64,000 nucleotides of DNA from Streptomyces sp. YIM 130001 (GTDB lineage: Bacteria; Actinomycetota; Actinomycetes; Streptomycetales; Streptomycetaceae). The stretch spans positions 159,736-223,735 of the forward strand of contig NZ_KZ984560.1 in NCBI RefSeq assembly GCF_003574445.1. Direction: 5' to 3'. The notes below the pieces were generated by a model. The model did no database searches. It was given only the letters and a program-made list of their open reading frames with translations, and was not told the DNA's origin. The position numbers and the translations under genes were made by a program. Positions 1 to 7,440 of this stretch are shown here, piece by piece; the stretch's first letter is position 1, and each line of letters opens with the position of its first letter.

Positions 1-551
1 GCCGTGCGGGGCCCGCGACCGGAGCGGCCGGCATCATCGCCGGCCGTCGGCCCGGTGGTGTCGACGGTGTCCTTCGAGCCGGGCGCCCGACCGCTCTTCG
101 GGCCGTGGCCCCGAGCGTCGTCCGGGTCCTGGCCCCGATCGTGCTGCGGGGCCTTGTTCCCGGCGCTCCCCTGGTCGGTCCCTTGGTCGGTCCCTTGGGC
201 GGAACCGAAGCCGTTCTCCTTGCGGAACGACTCGTAGACCTGCAGGAGCACCTGCTTCTGCTGCTCGTTGATCGTCGGATCCGCGACGATCGCGGCGCGG
301 GTCTCCACCTCGTCACGGTCGCGCTCGTCGAGGATCCCGGCCTGCACGTACAGCGTCTCCGCGGAGATCCGCAGCGCCTTCGCCAACTGCTGCAGAATCT
401 CGGCACTCGGCTTGCGCAGACCGCGCTCGATCTGGCTCAGATACGGGTTGGACACCCCGGCCGCATCGGCGAGTTGCCTGAGCGAGAGCTGCGCATTGCG
501 CCGCTGCTCTCGCAGGTACTCACCGAGGTTGCCGACGTTGAGCGATGCCAT
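1..551 (-). CDS. XRE-family helix-turn-helix regulator (3' end outside window)
   Basis: Begins at ATG 551 and runs off the left edge without a stop (183 codons seen). Residues about 9-63 form a Cro/C1-type helix-turn-helix, with the recognition-helix segment SNPYLSQIERG clearly visible. A conserved middle part follows (TLYVQAGILDERDRDEVETR), then a low-complexity Gly/Asp/Lys tail containing a repeated GTDQ. This matches a DNA-binding protein family that is widespread in Streptomyces and has a variable hydrophilic C-terminus. The start is preceded at 28 bp by a perfect 12-bp-arm palindrome, a probable autoregulatory site. Target genes are not evident here because the natural right-hand neighbour is displaced by the transposon region. 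Confidence 0.85.
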   Translation of the reverse strand, partial: MASLNVGNLGEYLREQRRNAQLSLRQLADAAGVSNPYLSQIERGLRKPSAEILQQLAKALRISAETLYVQAGILDERDRDEVETRAAIVADPTINEQQKQVLLQVYESFRKENGFGSAQGTDQGTDQGSAGNKAPQHDRGQDPDDARGHGPKSGRAPGSKDTVDTTGPTAGDDAGRSGRGPRT

Positions 552-578
552 GCCCCCGATGGTGCCGCACACTCGCTA

Positions 579-606
579 ACTATTGCAAGCAGACGCTTGC
601 AATAGT
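579..606. promoter_or_regulatory. Perfect palindrome, probable XRE operator
   Basis: ACTATTGCAAGC and GCTTGCAATAGT form 12-bp perfect arms around a 4-bp AGAC spacer. It lies 28 bp upstream of the XRE start and is AT-richer than its surroundings, as expected of a promoter-overlapping operator. No T-run follows, so a terminator is less likely. Binding by the neighbouring regulator is inferred. Confidence 0.7.
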
Positions 607-630
607 GCTACATGCCACTCCGGCCGTCCC

Positions 631-660
631 GTCACCGCAACTTTCCCGGCTGGTACCGGG
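631..660 (+). pseudogene. tnsA remnant, left half (split by the intact transposon)
   Basis: The bases from GTCACCGCAAC to CCGGG match the intact tnsA around 1865-1894 with about three mismatches, and translate as RNFPGWYR (RNFPGWYW in intact TnsA). The reading continues in frame across the transposon at 6599. The intact element therefore inserted into the tnsA of an older related element. Upstream of about 631 the similarity stops. Confidence 0.8.
656..660. repeat. 5-bp target-site duplication, left copy (CCGGG)
   Basis: CCGGG at 656-660 is repeated exactly at 6599-6603, immediately outside the two inverted ends. Five base pairs is the duplication length usual for Tn7/Tn5053-type transposition. 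Confidence 0.85.
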
Positions 661-770
661 TGACCTGTCTCGCTGAAGGTGGGCCAGTCTCGGTCTATCT
701 GAGCCATCTACCCGTGTGTCTCAGTCAACCTTGGCCATCTGCCGTTCTGTCTCGCTCTTTCTGAGCCGCT
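661..770. repeat. Transposon left end with subterminal repeats
   Basis: The terminal 12 bp are followed by two copies of an about 21-bp motif beginning GCCATCT and ending GTCTC(A/G), at 703-723 and 734-754. Further TCTGAGCC elements sit at 698-705 and 760-767. Such spaced direct repeats are the typical binding array of the DDE subunit in Tn7-like ends; binding itself is inferred. Confidence 0.65.
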
Positions 771-825
771 GCCGCGCTTGGCTGCCTACGGTTGTACGAC
801 TGGTGACAAGGCGACGGGGGCAACG

Positions 826-1674
826 ATGCGCATCGCGGTGACTGGGGCGGCGGGCAGGCTGGGCGGGCGGGTCGTGCAGTTGCTCGCGGACCGGGCCGAC
901 GTGGACGTCGTAGCAATGACCAGGAGGAGGCTGCCTGCCGAGGCGTTTCCCCCGCAGGTGGAGATCGCCGTCGCCGACTACGCCGATCCGCCCGCTCTGC
1001 GTGCGGCGCTGAAGGGTGTGGACACTCTCGTCCTCGTCTCCAGTGACGGACCCGATGCACGGGTGCTGCTGCACCACCGCAACGTTGTCGCCGCCGTGGC
1101 GGCTGAGCGTGTCGGCCATGTCGCGGCGCTGAGCAGCGTTGACGCCGACATAGCGTCCCCGTTCTGCTACGCCGTGGCCAACCGGCTCACCGAGGATCTG
1201 CTTCTGGCTTCCGGCGTCCCATGCTCGTTCGCCAGGGCTTCGCTGTACATCGAGTTCTTCCAAGGCTGGCTCACCGAGGCGCGCGCGACCGGGCTGCTGA
1301 GGCTTCCGGCAGCGGATGGCCGGGTCTCCCTGGTGGCGCGCGACGACGTGGCGCGCGCCCTCGCCGCACTCGCGGTGGGTAAGCCGACCGGCCGTCACCA
1401 TGACATCACGGGGCCCGAGTCGGTGGACCTGGCAGGCATCGCTTCGATCACGGCGGAGGCATGGGAGACGCCTGTCACCTACGTGGACATCCCGGCTGAC
1501 ACCTACCATGCCGAGACTGCGGCGACCGGCCTGGATCCCTGGTGGCTCTACGCCTTTTCATCCATGTTCGCCTCGGTGCGTGAACAGCGCTGGGATCGAG
1601 TCCGAAACGACTACACCCAGCTGACCGGCCGCTCCCCTCTCGCTCTCCGCGACGTCCTGTCGGCACACGGGTGA
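826..1674 (+). CDS. NmrA-like NAD(P)-binding oxidoreductase (transposon cargo)
   Basis: 282 residues. The N-terminal VTGAAGRLGGRVV is the glycine-rich dinucleotide motif of atypical short-chain dehydrogenases of the NmrA/HSCARG and NAD(P)H-quinone-oxidoreductase-like group; TRR after the second strand suggests NADPH preference. The length fits the family. The ATG at 826 was chosen because it begins directly before the Rossmann strand and follows GACGGGGGCAA. It is the only non-transposition gene of the element, between the left end and tnsA, in the same orientation. Its reaction and substrate cannot be told from sequence; redox sensing or quinone reduction are the usual roles. Confidence 0.8.
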   Translation: MRIAVTGAAGRLGGRVVQLLADRADVDVVAMTRRRLPAEAFPPQVEIAVADYADPPALRAALKGVDTLVLVSSDGPDARVLLHHRNVVAAVAAERVGHVAALSSVDADIASPFCYAVANRLTEDLLLASGVPCSFARASLYIEFFQGWLTEARATGLLRLPAADGRVSLVARDDVARALAALAVGKPTGRHHDITGPESVDLAGIASITAEAWETPVTYVDIPADTYHAETAATGLDPWWLYAFSSMFASVREQRWDRVRNDYTQLTGRSPLALRDVLSAHG

Positions 1675-1731
1675 GAGTCGGACACCACCGAGCGGGCAAC
1701 GACGACGATCGGCGCGGGGTGGAGGTGGCCG

Positions 1732-2508
1732 GTGGAGGCTGAGGACTTCTGGCTGGAGTACGTCGACGCTGGCGGTGACCTGCATGAAGGGCCTCTTGAG
1801 GTGATGTGGCCGACGCGTTTCGAGGCGGCCGGGCAGGTGCGGACGTTCCCGTCGTACCCCGGTCAGCGCAATTTTCCCGGCTGGTACTGGGCTGCCACGT
1901 GCGCCGAGTTGGTGGGTTACGAGTCGTGGGTGGAACTCGGTCAGCTGCTGCGGCTGGACTGTGATCCCGGTGTGGTGGCGATGGCGTCGCAGCCGTTCCG
2001 GCTCTCGTGGCGGTCTGACGGCCGGGCTCGGCGGATCAGCCATACCCCGGACTACTTCGTGCGCCGCCGGGACGGCACCGGTGTGGTGCTGGATGTGCGT
2101 CCCGATGACCGGATCGAGCCCGAGGACGCGGTGAAGTTCGAGGTCACGGCGGCGGCCTGCGCGCGGGTGGGCTGGGGTTTCGAGCGGGTGGGCGTGCTCG
2201 ATCCGGTGCTGGCGGCGAATCTGCGCTGGTTGTCGGGCTACCGGCATCCGCGGGTGCGGCGAGAGCCGGTGGCGGCGGAGCTGCGGGCGGGATTCGCCCG
2301 GCCCCGGGGTCTGTTGGCGGGGGCCCGTGCGGTGGGTGATCCGATCGTCGTGCTCCCGGTGCTCTTCCATCTGCTCTGGCGCCGGGAGCTGGCGGTGGAT
2401 CTGGAGGCCGGTCTGCTGTCGGCGGCCACGCAGGTGAGCCCGGTGTCTGTGGTCTCGGAGGAGGTGGGAGGGGATGCCGGCACGTCCGCGGCTGCTGTCG
2501 CTGGGTGA
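1732..2508 (+). CDS. tnsA: TnsA-like transposase endonuclease subunit
   Basis: 258 residues from GTG 1732. In Tn7 systems TnsA cuts the 5' strands at the transposon ends while TnsB cuts the 3' strands. The nuclease core is readable: E64 (GYESW), D107 (TPDYF) and then D121-V-R123, where the usual motif ends in Lys. The Lys-to-Arg change is worth noting, although K135 follows closely. The C-terminal part should contact TnsC. The last 35 bp overlap tnsB, so translation is coupled. Part of this gene is duplicated as fossil sequence at both borders of the element. Confidence 0.85.
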   Translation: MEAEDFWLEYVDAGGDLHEGPLEVMWPTRFEAAGQVRTFPSYPGQRNFPGWYWAATCAELVGYESWVELGQLLRLDCDPGVVAMASQPFRLSWRSDGRARRISHTPDYFVRRRDGTGVVLDVRPDDRIEPEDAVKFEVTAAACARVGWGFERVGVLDPVLAANLRWLSGYRHPRVRREPVAAELRAGFARPRGLLAGARAVGDPIVVLPVLFHLLWRRELAVDLEAGLLSAATQVSPVSVVSEEVGGDAGTSAAAVAG

Positions 2509-4558
2509 CAGGGTCCGCTACGACGGGCGGGAGCACACGGTTGCCGCCCTGCACGGCACGTCGGTGCGGCTGGTCGATGACGCCCAGGCCGCCGGCGTCG
2601 TGCTGCTGGGACACCTGCTGGCGTCGGAGGGTTTCACCGTGCTCAGCACCGCGCTGAGCCGGCCGCCGCTGCCGGAGGCCGGGGTGCTGGAGGGGCTGCC
2701 GGAGGAAGCGGAGCAGCGGGCTGAGTGGTGGAGGCGGCATCTGACCGAGCTGCTCACCGGCCGCCCGGACGGCGATGCCAACGTCCCGGTGCGGGCCGAG
2801 TACGACCCGACGGTGCACTCTCTGCGGCAGCGGGAGCTGGCCAAGGTGGCCGAACTGCGGGACTGCGGTGAGGAGGTGGGGCTGAGCACGCTGCGCCGGA
2901 TGCGGTCCCGCTTCGAGAACGAAGGGATAGCGGGTCTGGTCGACGGCAGGCTACGCAAGCCCGCCACCGGCACGAGCCGGGCCGATCCCCGGGTGGTCGA
3001 AGCGATCGCGAAGGTCGCGGGCAGCCGGACCGACGAGCCGACCGTCTCCGCACAGGTGCTGCGGCGCCGCGTCGAACGGCTCCTGGCCGCCGAGCACGGT
3101 GCCGGAGTGGTCCGGATGCCGTCCCGGGCGACGTTCTACCGTCTGCTGGAGGCGGTCTCGACCGGGCAGCATCTGTTCGGTTCGGCCCGCACCCGCCGCT
3201 CGCTGGGCAAGCAGCCGAAGCGGATGTTCGGGCAGCTGACGGCGGCCCGTCCCGGCGAGGTGATGGAAATCGACTCCACACCGCTGGACGTCATGGTCAT
3301 CCATGATGACGGGACGGTGGACCGCTGCGAGCTGACCGGGCTGATCGATCTGGCCACCCGGACGCTGGCTGCGGTGGTGCTGCGGCCGTCGACGAAGGCG
3401 GTCGATGCCGCGTTGCTGCTGGCACGCGCGATGACGCCGGAACCGGTGCGGCCCGGCTGGTCCGACGCTCTGCGCATGTCGCGCTCCGTGCTTCCCTACG
3501 CTTCCTTGCTGCCGCTGGACGAGCGGCTGGACAAGGCCGCCGCGGTCCCGGTGATCGTTCCGGAGACGGTGGTCAGTGACCACGGCAAGGCGTTCATCTC
3601 GGACAACTTCCGTAATGCCTGCCGCCATCTGGGGATCTCGTTCCAGCCCGCGCACCCGGACACCCCGACCGACAGGCCGCACATCGAGCGGACGCTGGGC
3701 TCGGTATCGACGATGTTCGCCCAGTACGTGGCCGGCTACACAGGACGCAGTGCCGAGATGCGGGGCAAAGATCCTTCCGCACAGGCAGCCTGGTCCATCC
3801 ACGAGCTCCAGGAGCTCCTCCAGGAGTGGATCGTCGTCTGGCAGGCCAGGCCGCACGACGGGCTGCGCGATCCGCTGATGCCGGACCGGCCGTTGAGCCC
3901 GAACGAGAAGTACGCCGCGCTGGTGTCAGCAGCCGGATACGTCCCCGTCGCGCTCAGCCCGGAGGAGTACGTCCAGCTGATGCCTCGTGAGTGGCGGGTT
4001 ATCGGCCGCAGCGGGGTGCGGATCAACAACCGTACTTACGACGCCCCCGGACTCGCCCCTTTCCGGCGTCAGCCCTCGGGGGCAGGTCCGGACGGCAAGC
4101 TCTGGGAGGTCCACTACGACCCCTACGACATCTCCTGTGTCTGGGTACGCAACCACCACGGCACGGGTTGGATCACCGCGACCTGGCGCCATCTGCGCAC
4201 GTCTCCCGTCCCGATGGGCGAGCTGGTCTTCGACCGGGCCCACCAGATCCTGACCGAACGCGGGCAGCGCAAGCCGGACGAGGATGCCGTCGCGCAGGTG
4301 GCGGCAGCGCTTTTGGACCGGGCCTCGGACGGACCCGATCACGAGCCTGACCGCCGGGCGGCGGGCAGGGGCCGGCCGGCCCGGCGACGCGACCGAAAGG
4401 TCGCTGCCCGCACCCGGGCCACCAGCGAACCCGCCTGGCCGCGGCCGGCGCCCACGCCGGAGCCGGACCCGGCGGATGACGAGGAGGTCGGCGAACTCGC
4501 CGATGTCGTCCCGCTGGAGATCTTCGATGCGCGCAAGGAGGCGGAGAAATGGTGGTGA
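2474..4558 (+). CDS. tnsB: TnsB/TniA-like DDE transposase (Mu C-terminal type)
   Basis: 694 residues, normal for the family. An N-terminal helix-turn-helix region (about 110-220) is followed by an RNase-H-like integrase core with D267 (EIDSTP), D369 (VVSDHGKAF) and E405 (DRPHIERTLG), that is a D,D35E triad. A Mu-type beta-barrel domain follows (about 480-590). The C-terminal 100 residues are basic and proline-rich and end in a segment likely to contact TnsC. The ATG lies inside tnsA and the stop overlaps tnsC. All catalytic residues are kept, so it is probably active. Confidence 0.93.
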   Translation: MPARPRLLSLGDRVRYDGREHTVAALHGTSVRLVDDAQAAGVVLLGHLLASEGFTVLSTALSRPPLPEAGVLEGLPEEAEQRAEWWRRHLTELLTGRPDGDANVPVRAEYDPTVHSLRQRELAKVAELRDCGEEVGLSTLRRMRSRFENEGIAGLVDGRLRKPATGTSRADPRVVEAIAKVAGSRTDEPTVSAQVLRRRVERLLAAEHGAGVVRMPSRATFYRLLEAVSTGQHLFGSARTRRSLGKQPKRMFGQLTAARPGEVMEIDSTPLDVMVIHDDGTVDRCELTGLIDLATRTLAAVVLRPSTKAVDAALLLARAMTPEPVRPGWSDALRMSRSVLPYASLLPLDERLDKAAAVPVIVPETVVSDHGKAFISDNFRNACRHLGISFQPAHPDTPTDRPHIERTLGSVSTMFAQYVAGYTGRSAEMRGKDPSAQAAWSIHELQELLQEWIVVWQARPHDGLRDPLMPDRPLSPNEKYAALVSAAGYVPVALSPEEYVQLMPREWRVIGRSGVRINNRTYDAPGLAPFRRQPSGAGPDGKLWEVHYDPYDISCVWVRNHHGTGWITATWRHLRTSPVPMGELVFDRAHQILTERGQRKPDEDAVAQVAAALLDRASDGPDHEPDRRAAGRGRPARRRDRKVAARTRATSEPAWPRPAPTPEPDPADDEEVGELADVVPLEIFDARKEAEKWW

Positions 4559-5595
4559 ACTCTGCGGAGCCGGGCGGGGATGAGACTGGTCTGCCCGATG
4601 ACCGGACCGATCCCTCCACCCGGCTGGAGGGCTGGCGGCGGTTCGTGGGGGCCGATACGGCCATCTTCGAGTTGCTGCCCGATCAGCAGTGGCAGGCCCT
4701 GTCCCCGCAGCTGCGGGAGACCTACGACGAGGCCCGGATTTCCTATCACTCCGAGCTGCAGGTCGTGCGCACGTCCACGGTCAAGGAGATCACGCATCAG
4801 GGGCGGCTGCTGACCCTGCTCAACCAGCGTGAGCACGGCGCCCGTCGCGGGATGATCGTCTCCGGCCAGTGGACGACCGGGAAGACCACGGCACTGAAAC
4901 AGCTCGGCCGCACCCACGAACTGCGTGTCCAGCAGCGGTATCCGGGCAGCGACCGCATTCCCGTTGTCTACATCACCGCCCCACCCAAAGGCTCCCCGCG
5001 CAAACTCGCCCTGGAGTTCGCCCGGTTCCTGGGCCTGCCCGTGATCAACCCGCGGCACAACACCATCGATGTCACCAGCGCCGTCTGCCAGGTGCTGATC
5101 GAGGCCCGCACGGACCTGGTGCTGGTCGACGAAATACACCTGCTCAACCACGCGACCACCGCCGGCGAAGACCTCTCCGATCACCTGAAGTACTTCACCG
5201 AGCACCTGCCGGCGACCTTCGTCTATGCGGGCATCAACGTCGAGAAGTCCGGGCTGTTCACCGGGATCCGCGGCAAGCAACTCGGGGGCCGTTGCATCCT
5301 GGTCCGCACCGGCGCCTTCCCCCGCAACACCGAGTGGCAGTCCCTGATCGCCTCGCTGGAGAGCACGCTTCGCCTGCATCGTCACACGCCCGGCACCCTG
5401 GCCGGTCTGTCGAAATACCTGCACCAGCGAACCGGCGGCATGATCGGGAGCCTCTCCCACCTGATCCGGGCCGCAGCGATCTCCGCCGTCCTCGACGGCA
5501 GCGAACGCATCACCAAAGCCTCCCTGCGCAGCATCCGGATCGACCACAACAGCGAGTCGGATTCCCCGCCTGACGCAGGCAGGGAAGCGGGGTGA
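4549..5595 (+). CDS. tnsC: TnsC/TniB-like AAA+ ATPase, transposition regulator
   Basis: 348 residues. Walker A is G106-QWTTGKT-T114 and Walker B is LVLVDE with D194-E195, followed by IHLLNH. Members of this family form ATP-dependent filaments that connect the target-selecting TniQ to the transposase and give target immunity. ATG 4549 overlaps the tnsB stop by 10 bp; the stop overlaps the tniQ start as GTGA. No truncation is seen. Confidence 0.92.
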   Translation: MVVNSAEPGGDETGLPDDRTDPSTRLEGWRRFVGADTAIFELLPDQQWQALSPQLRETYDEARISYHSELQVVRTSTVKEITHQGRLLTLLNQREHGARRGMIVSGQWTTGKTTALKQLGRTHELRVQQRYPGSDRIPVVYITAPPKGSPRKLALEFARFLGLPVINPRHNTIDVTSAVCQVLIEARTDLVLVDEIHLLNHATTAGEDLSDHLKYFTEHLPATFVYAGINVEKSGLFTGIRGKQLGGRCILVRTGAFPRNTEWQSLIASLESTLRLHRHTPGTLAGLSKYLHQRTGGMIGSLSHLIRAAAISAVLDGSERITKASLRSIRIDHNSESDSPPDAGREAG

Positions 5596-6509
5596 ACAGG
5601 CCGTTCGAGGCCGTTGTCTTCCGTCCGCTGCCGCGTCCGCTCAAGCCCTTCCCCCAGGAGACCGAAGCCTCGTTCCTGGACCGCCTCGCCACGGCCAACG
5701 CGATGCCCGTCCAGCGCCTTCGGCGGCCTTCCCACTGGCTGGAATCCCGCCTGGATCCGGTCGGCCGGCTCAGTGTCCTCAGCGGACAGCCTCAGACCTC
5801 GATCCAGTACGCGATCCCCCGCTGGGAGCGACAGGCGTGGAACATCCCGCAAGGTCCCTTCGCCGCAACTCCCCGATGGGCATGCCGACGCTGTGTCGCC
5901 CGCAGGACCGGCGCCCCCGGCCAAGGCGTCATGGTCTGGATGTCGAAACACCACGACCAGGTCTGCATCCCCCATCGCCTCTGGATCGGCCGGGCCGTCG
6001 AAGCCCCCGCCAACCAGCTCGACCTCGCTGATCTGCCGGAGATCGTCGCCGCCCAGAAGCGTCACTACCGGCTCCTTCGCCGCTACGGCCCCGACGTGAT
6101 CAACGTCTGCTACGAACAGACCTCCCGCTTCTGGACCACCCTCCTGCAGCACGGCTACCGGATCAGCGACCTCACACAGCGGCTCGCCCGGCTCCAGCCC
6201 CGCCCTGCCCGCACCGTCCGGCCATGGGACCCCAAGCGCTATGCAGCGATCTATCCCGAGATCGTCAAAGCCATGGTGTTCTACGCAGCTCCACGCTGGC
6301 GCGGCCTGGCACTCTCCGGCACTGACGAGGACTTCCGGGCCTTCCACGCGGAGTTCGTCCGGCGGCTCCCCAACGAAAGCTCCCTCCGCACCACCGCCAA
6401 GCCGTGGTTCATCCACCAACTCCGCATGATCGCGCACACCATCGAGACATCCGCAGCCCTCGGCAACGGCAGGCCGCAGGACAACTCGGCTCCTGAAGGC
6501 CCAGGTTGA
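5592..6509 (+). CDS. tniQ: TniQ-family target-selection protein
   Basis: 305 residues from GTG 5592 (overlaps the tnsC stop by 4 bp). A zinc-finger signature is visible: C98-x2-C101, then C125-x2-H128 (CIPH), as in TniQ/TnsD N-terminal domains. TniQ selects the target and recruits TnsC. The C-terminal half carries no second finger and is short compared with TnsD. A fragment of its 3' end is present as fossil sequence at about 6646-6716. Confidence 0.88.
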   Translation: MNRPFEAVVFRPLPRPLKPFPQETEASFLDRLATANAMPVQRLRRPSHWLESRLDPVGRLSVLSGQPQTSIQYAIPRWERQAWNIPQGPFAATPRWACRRCVARRTGAPGQGVMVWMSKHHDQVCIPHRLWIGRAVEAPANQLDLADLPEIVAAQKRHYRLLRRYGPDVINVCYEQTSRFWTTLLQHGYRISDLTQRLARLQPRPARTVRPWDPKRYAAIYPEIVKAMVFYAAPRWRGLALSGTDEDFRAFHAEFVRRLPNESSLRTTAKPWFIHQLRMIAHTIETSAALGNGRPQDNSAPEGPG

Positions 6510-6545
6510 GCGAGACGACCCCGGCCTCTACGTCTCGCTCAACCT
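6503..6545. terminator. 15-bp inverted repeat over the tniQ stop, inside the right end
   Basis: AGGTTGAGCGAGACG (6503-6517) and CGTCTCGCTCAACCT (6531-6545) pair perfectly around a 13-nt loop; the tniQ TGA is in the left arm. It can stop transcription of the tns operon. Because it lies within the right transposon end and contains GAGCGAGAC units resembling the terminal GAGAC, it may also be part of the TnsB-binding array. Confidence 0.6.
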
Positions 6546-6586
6546 GAGCCACCGCTGGTCAGAGAGCCGAAGTGGCTCAGGTCCAT

Positions 6587-6603
6587 CGAGACAGGTCACC
6601 GGG
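6587..6603. repeat. Transposon right terminal repeat plus right CCGGG duplication
   Basis: CGAGACAGGTCA (6587-6598) is the exact reverse complement of the first 12 bases of the element. CCGGG (6599-6603) matches 656-660. Confidence 0.85.
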
Positions 6604-6716
6604 CTGCCACGTGTGCCCAGTTGGCGGGTCACGAGTCGTGTGCGGTCCCTCCGCACCACCGTCAAATCGTGGTTCTGCCGTCAATTCCGCATGATCGCCG
6701 CGCACCATCGAGGCGG
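6599..6716 (+). pseudogene. tnsA'-'tniQ fossil: remnant of an older related transposon
   Basis: 6599-6644 continues the tnsA remnant of 631-660 in frame (AATCAQLAGHES, against AATCAELVGYES in intact TnsA). At about 6645 it switches to sequence matching the 3' part of tniQ (6381-6445): SLRTT, then a TrpFxxQxRMI-like stretch. The region between was lost by an internal deletion of several kilobases. It is not a functional gene. Confidence 0.75.
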
Positions 6717-6808
6717 CGGTGACGGGACCCTGGCGTTGAAAACTCCCGTGAGGTCGCTCAGTCTTGGGCGAAACCGTTTCGAGCATGCGGTTCAGAAGGG
6801 GGCACCGG

Positions 6809-7225
6809 ATGCACCAGCCGGAGGACGAGCTCTTGGCGGAAGCCCTCGGCCGCATCAACTACGGCGGGAAGATTGCCTCCCGGTTCCTCAAGAACGACAT
6901 CAGCGAGTTCGACAGCGAACTCCAGCTGGGTTTTGGTCCTGCTCTTGAACGCGTCCGCACGGTGCTTGTCGAGCTGGCCCCTGGCGCGCGCCCAGAGCTG
7001 GAGGCGGCAGGAACGGACCGAGTGACTCTCCGCGTGCTCACCGGAGGCGGAGCCCTCAACCTGAACCCGGTGGTTGTCACGGTCGAGGTGACTCGCAGCG
7101 GCGAGCAGACCACTGCCGTACACGTGCGGGCGATCGCCAAGGAGGGGCTGATCAAACAGCGCGCAGGTCAGAAGACGGCCGAGCGCGTCGCTGCGCTGCT
7201 GAACGGAGCCGGCCCGAGCCGATGA
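6809..7225 (+). CDS. Hypothetical protein, 138 residues
   Basis: ATG 6809 follows a clear AGAAGGGGG ribosome site. The protein starts with a short helical region (PEDELLAEALGRIN), then a segment resembling a beta-rich fold (VTLRVLTGGG, VVVTVEVTRS) and a basic helical end (IKQRAGQKTAERVAALL). No cysteines, membrane segment or known motif was recognised. It lies between the tnsA'-'tniQ fossil and a fossil transposon right end, so it may be cargo of the older element or a later insert. I do not recognise the family. Confidence 0.6.
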   Translation: MHQPEDELLAEALGRINYGGKIASRFLKNDISEFDSELQLGFGPALERVRTVLVELAPGARPELEAAGTDRVTLRVLTGGGALNLNPVVVTVEVTRSGEQTTAVHVRAIAKEGLIKQRAGQKTAERVAALLNGAGPSR

Positions 7226-7298
7226 GCATCGCAGAGCCCCTGGCCCGGTGGGACTCCCGAAAATCGTGATCGCCGACAACGGTGACGACCCGAAATGC

Positions 7299-7382
7299 GG
7301 CTCAGCTCCTGACGCCCGGGGCTGAGCGAGACGGCCGTGGCCGCCGGGTCCCGCTCCATCTGAACCACAGCCGGTCGGAGAG
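7299..7382. pseudogene. Fossil of the transposon right end
   Basis: From CTCAGCTCCTGA to GTCGGAGAGC this stretch aligns over about 84 bases with 6484-6569 of the intact element (the end of tniQ, its stop, the GAGCGAGAC unit and the subterminal repeats), with scattered substitutions. The terminal 12 bp are not recognisable. It marks the right border of the older element. Confidence 0.7.
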
Positions 7383-7440
7383 CTGCACACCGACTCACAC
7401 CGACTCAGACCCACAAGCGTTGTCGGTGGGGCCTGCCAGA

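Larger units (their letters stand above)
661..6598. mobile_element. Complete Tn7-like transposon (TnsA/TnsB/TnsC/TniQ) with NmrA-type cargo
   Basis: The ends are TGACCTGTCTCG (661-672) and its exact complement CGAGACAGGTCA (6587-6598), flanked by a 5-bp CCGGG duplication. Inside lie an NmrA-like gene and four transposition genes, all on the plus strand. Subterminal repeats, probably TnsB sites, occupy about 110 bp at the left and 90 bp at the right. Both ends, the duplication and every gene look intact, so the insertion is probably recent. The gene set (endonuclease TnsA, DDE transposase, AAA+ regulator, TniQ) predicts cut-and-paste movement. No TnsD/TnsE-type second targeting gene or CRISPR effector is present. 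Confidence 0.9.
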
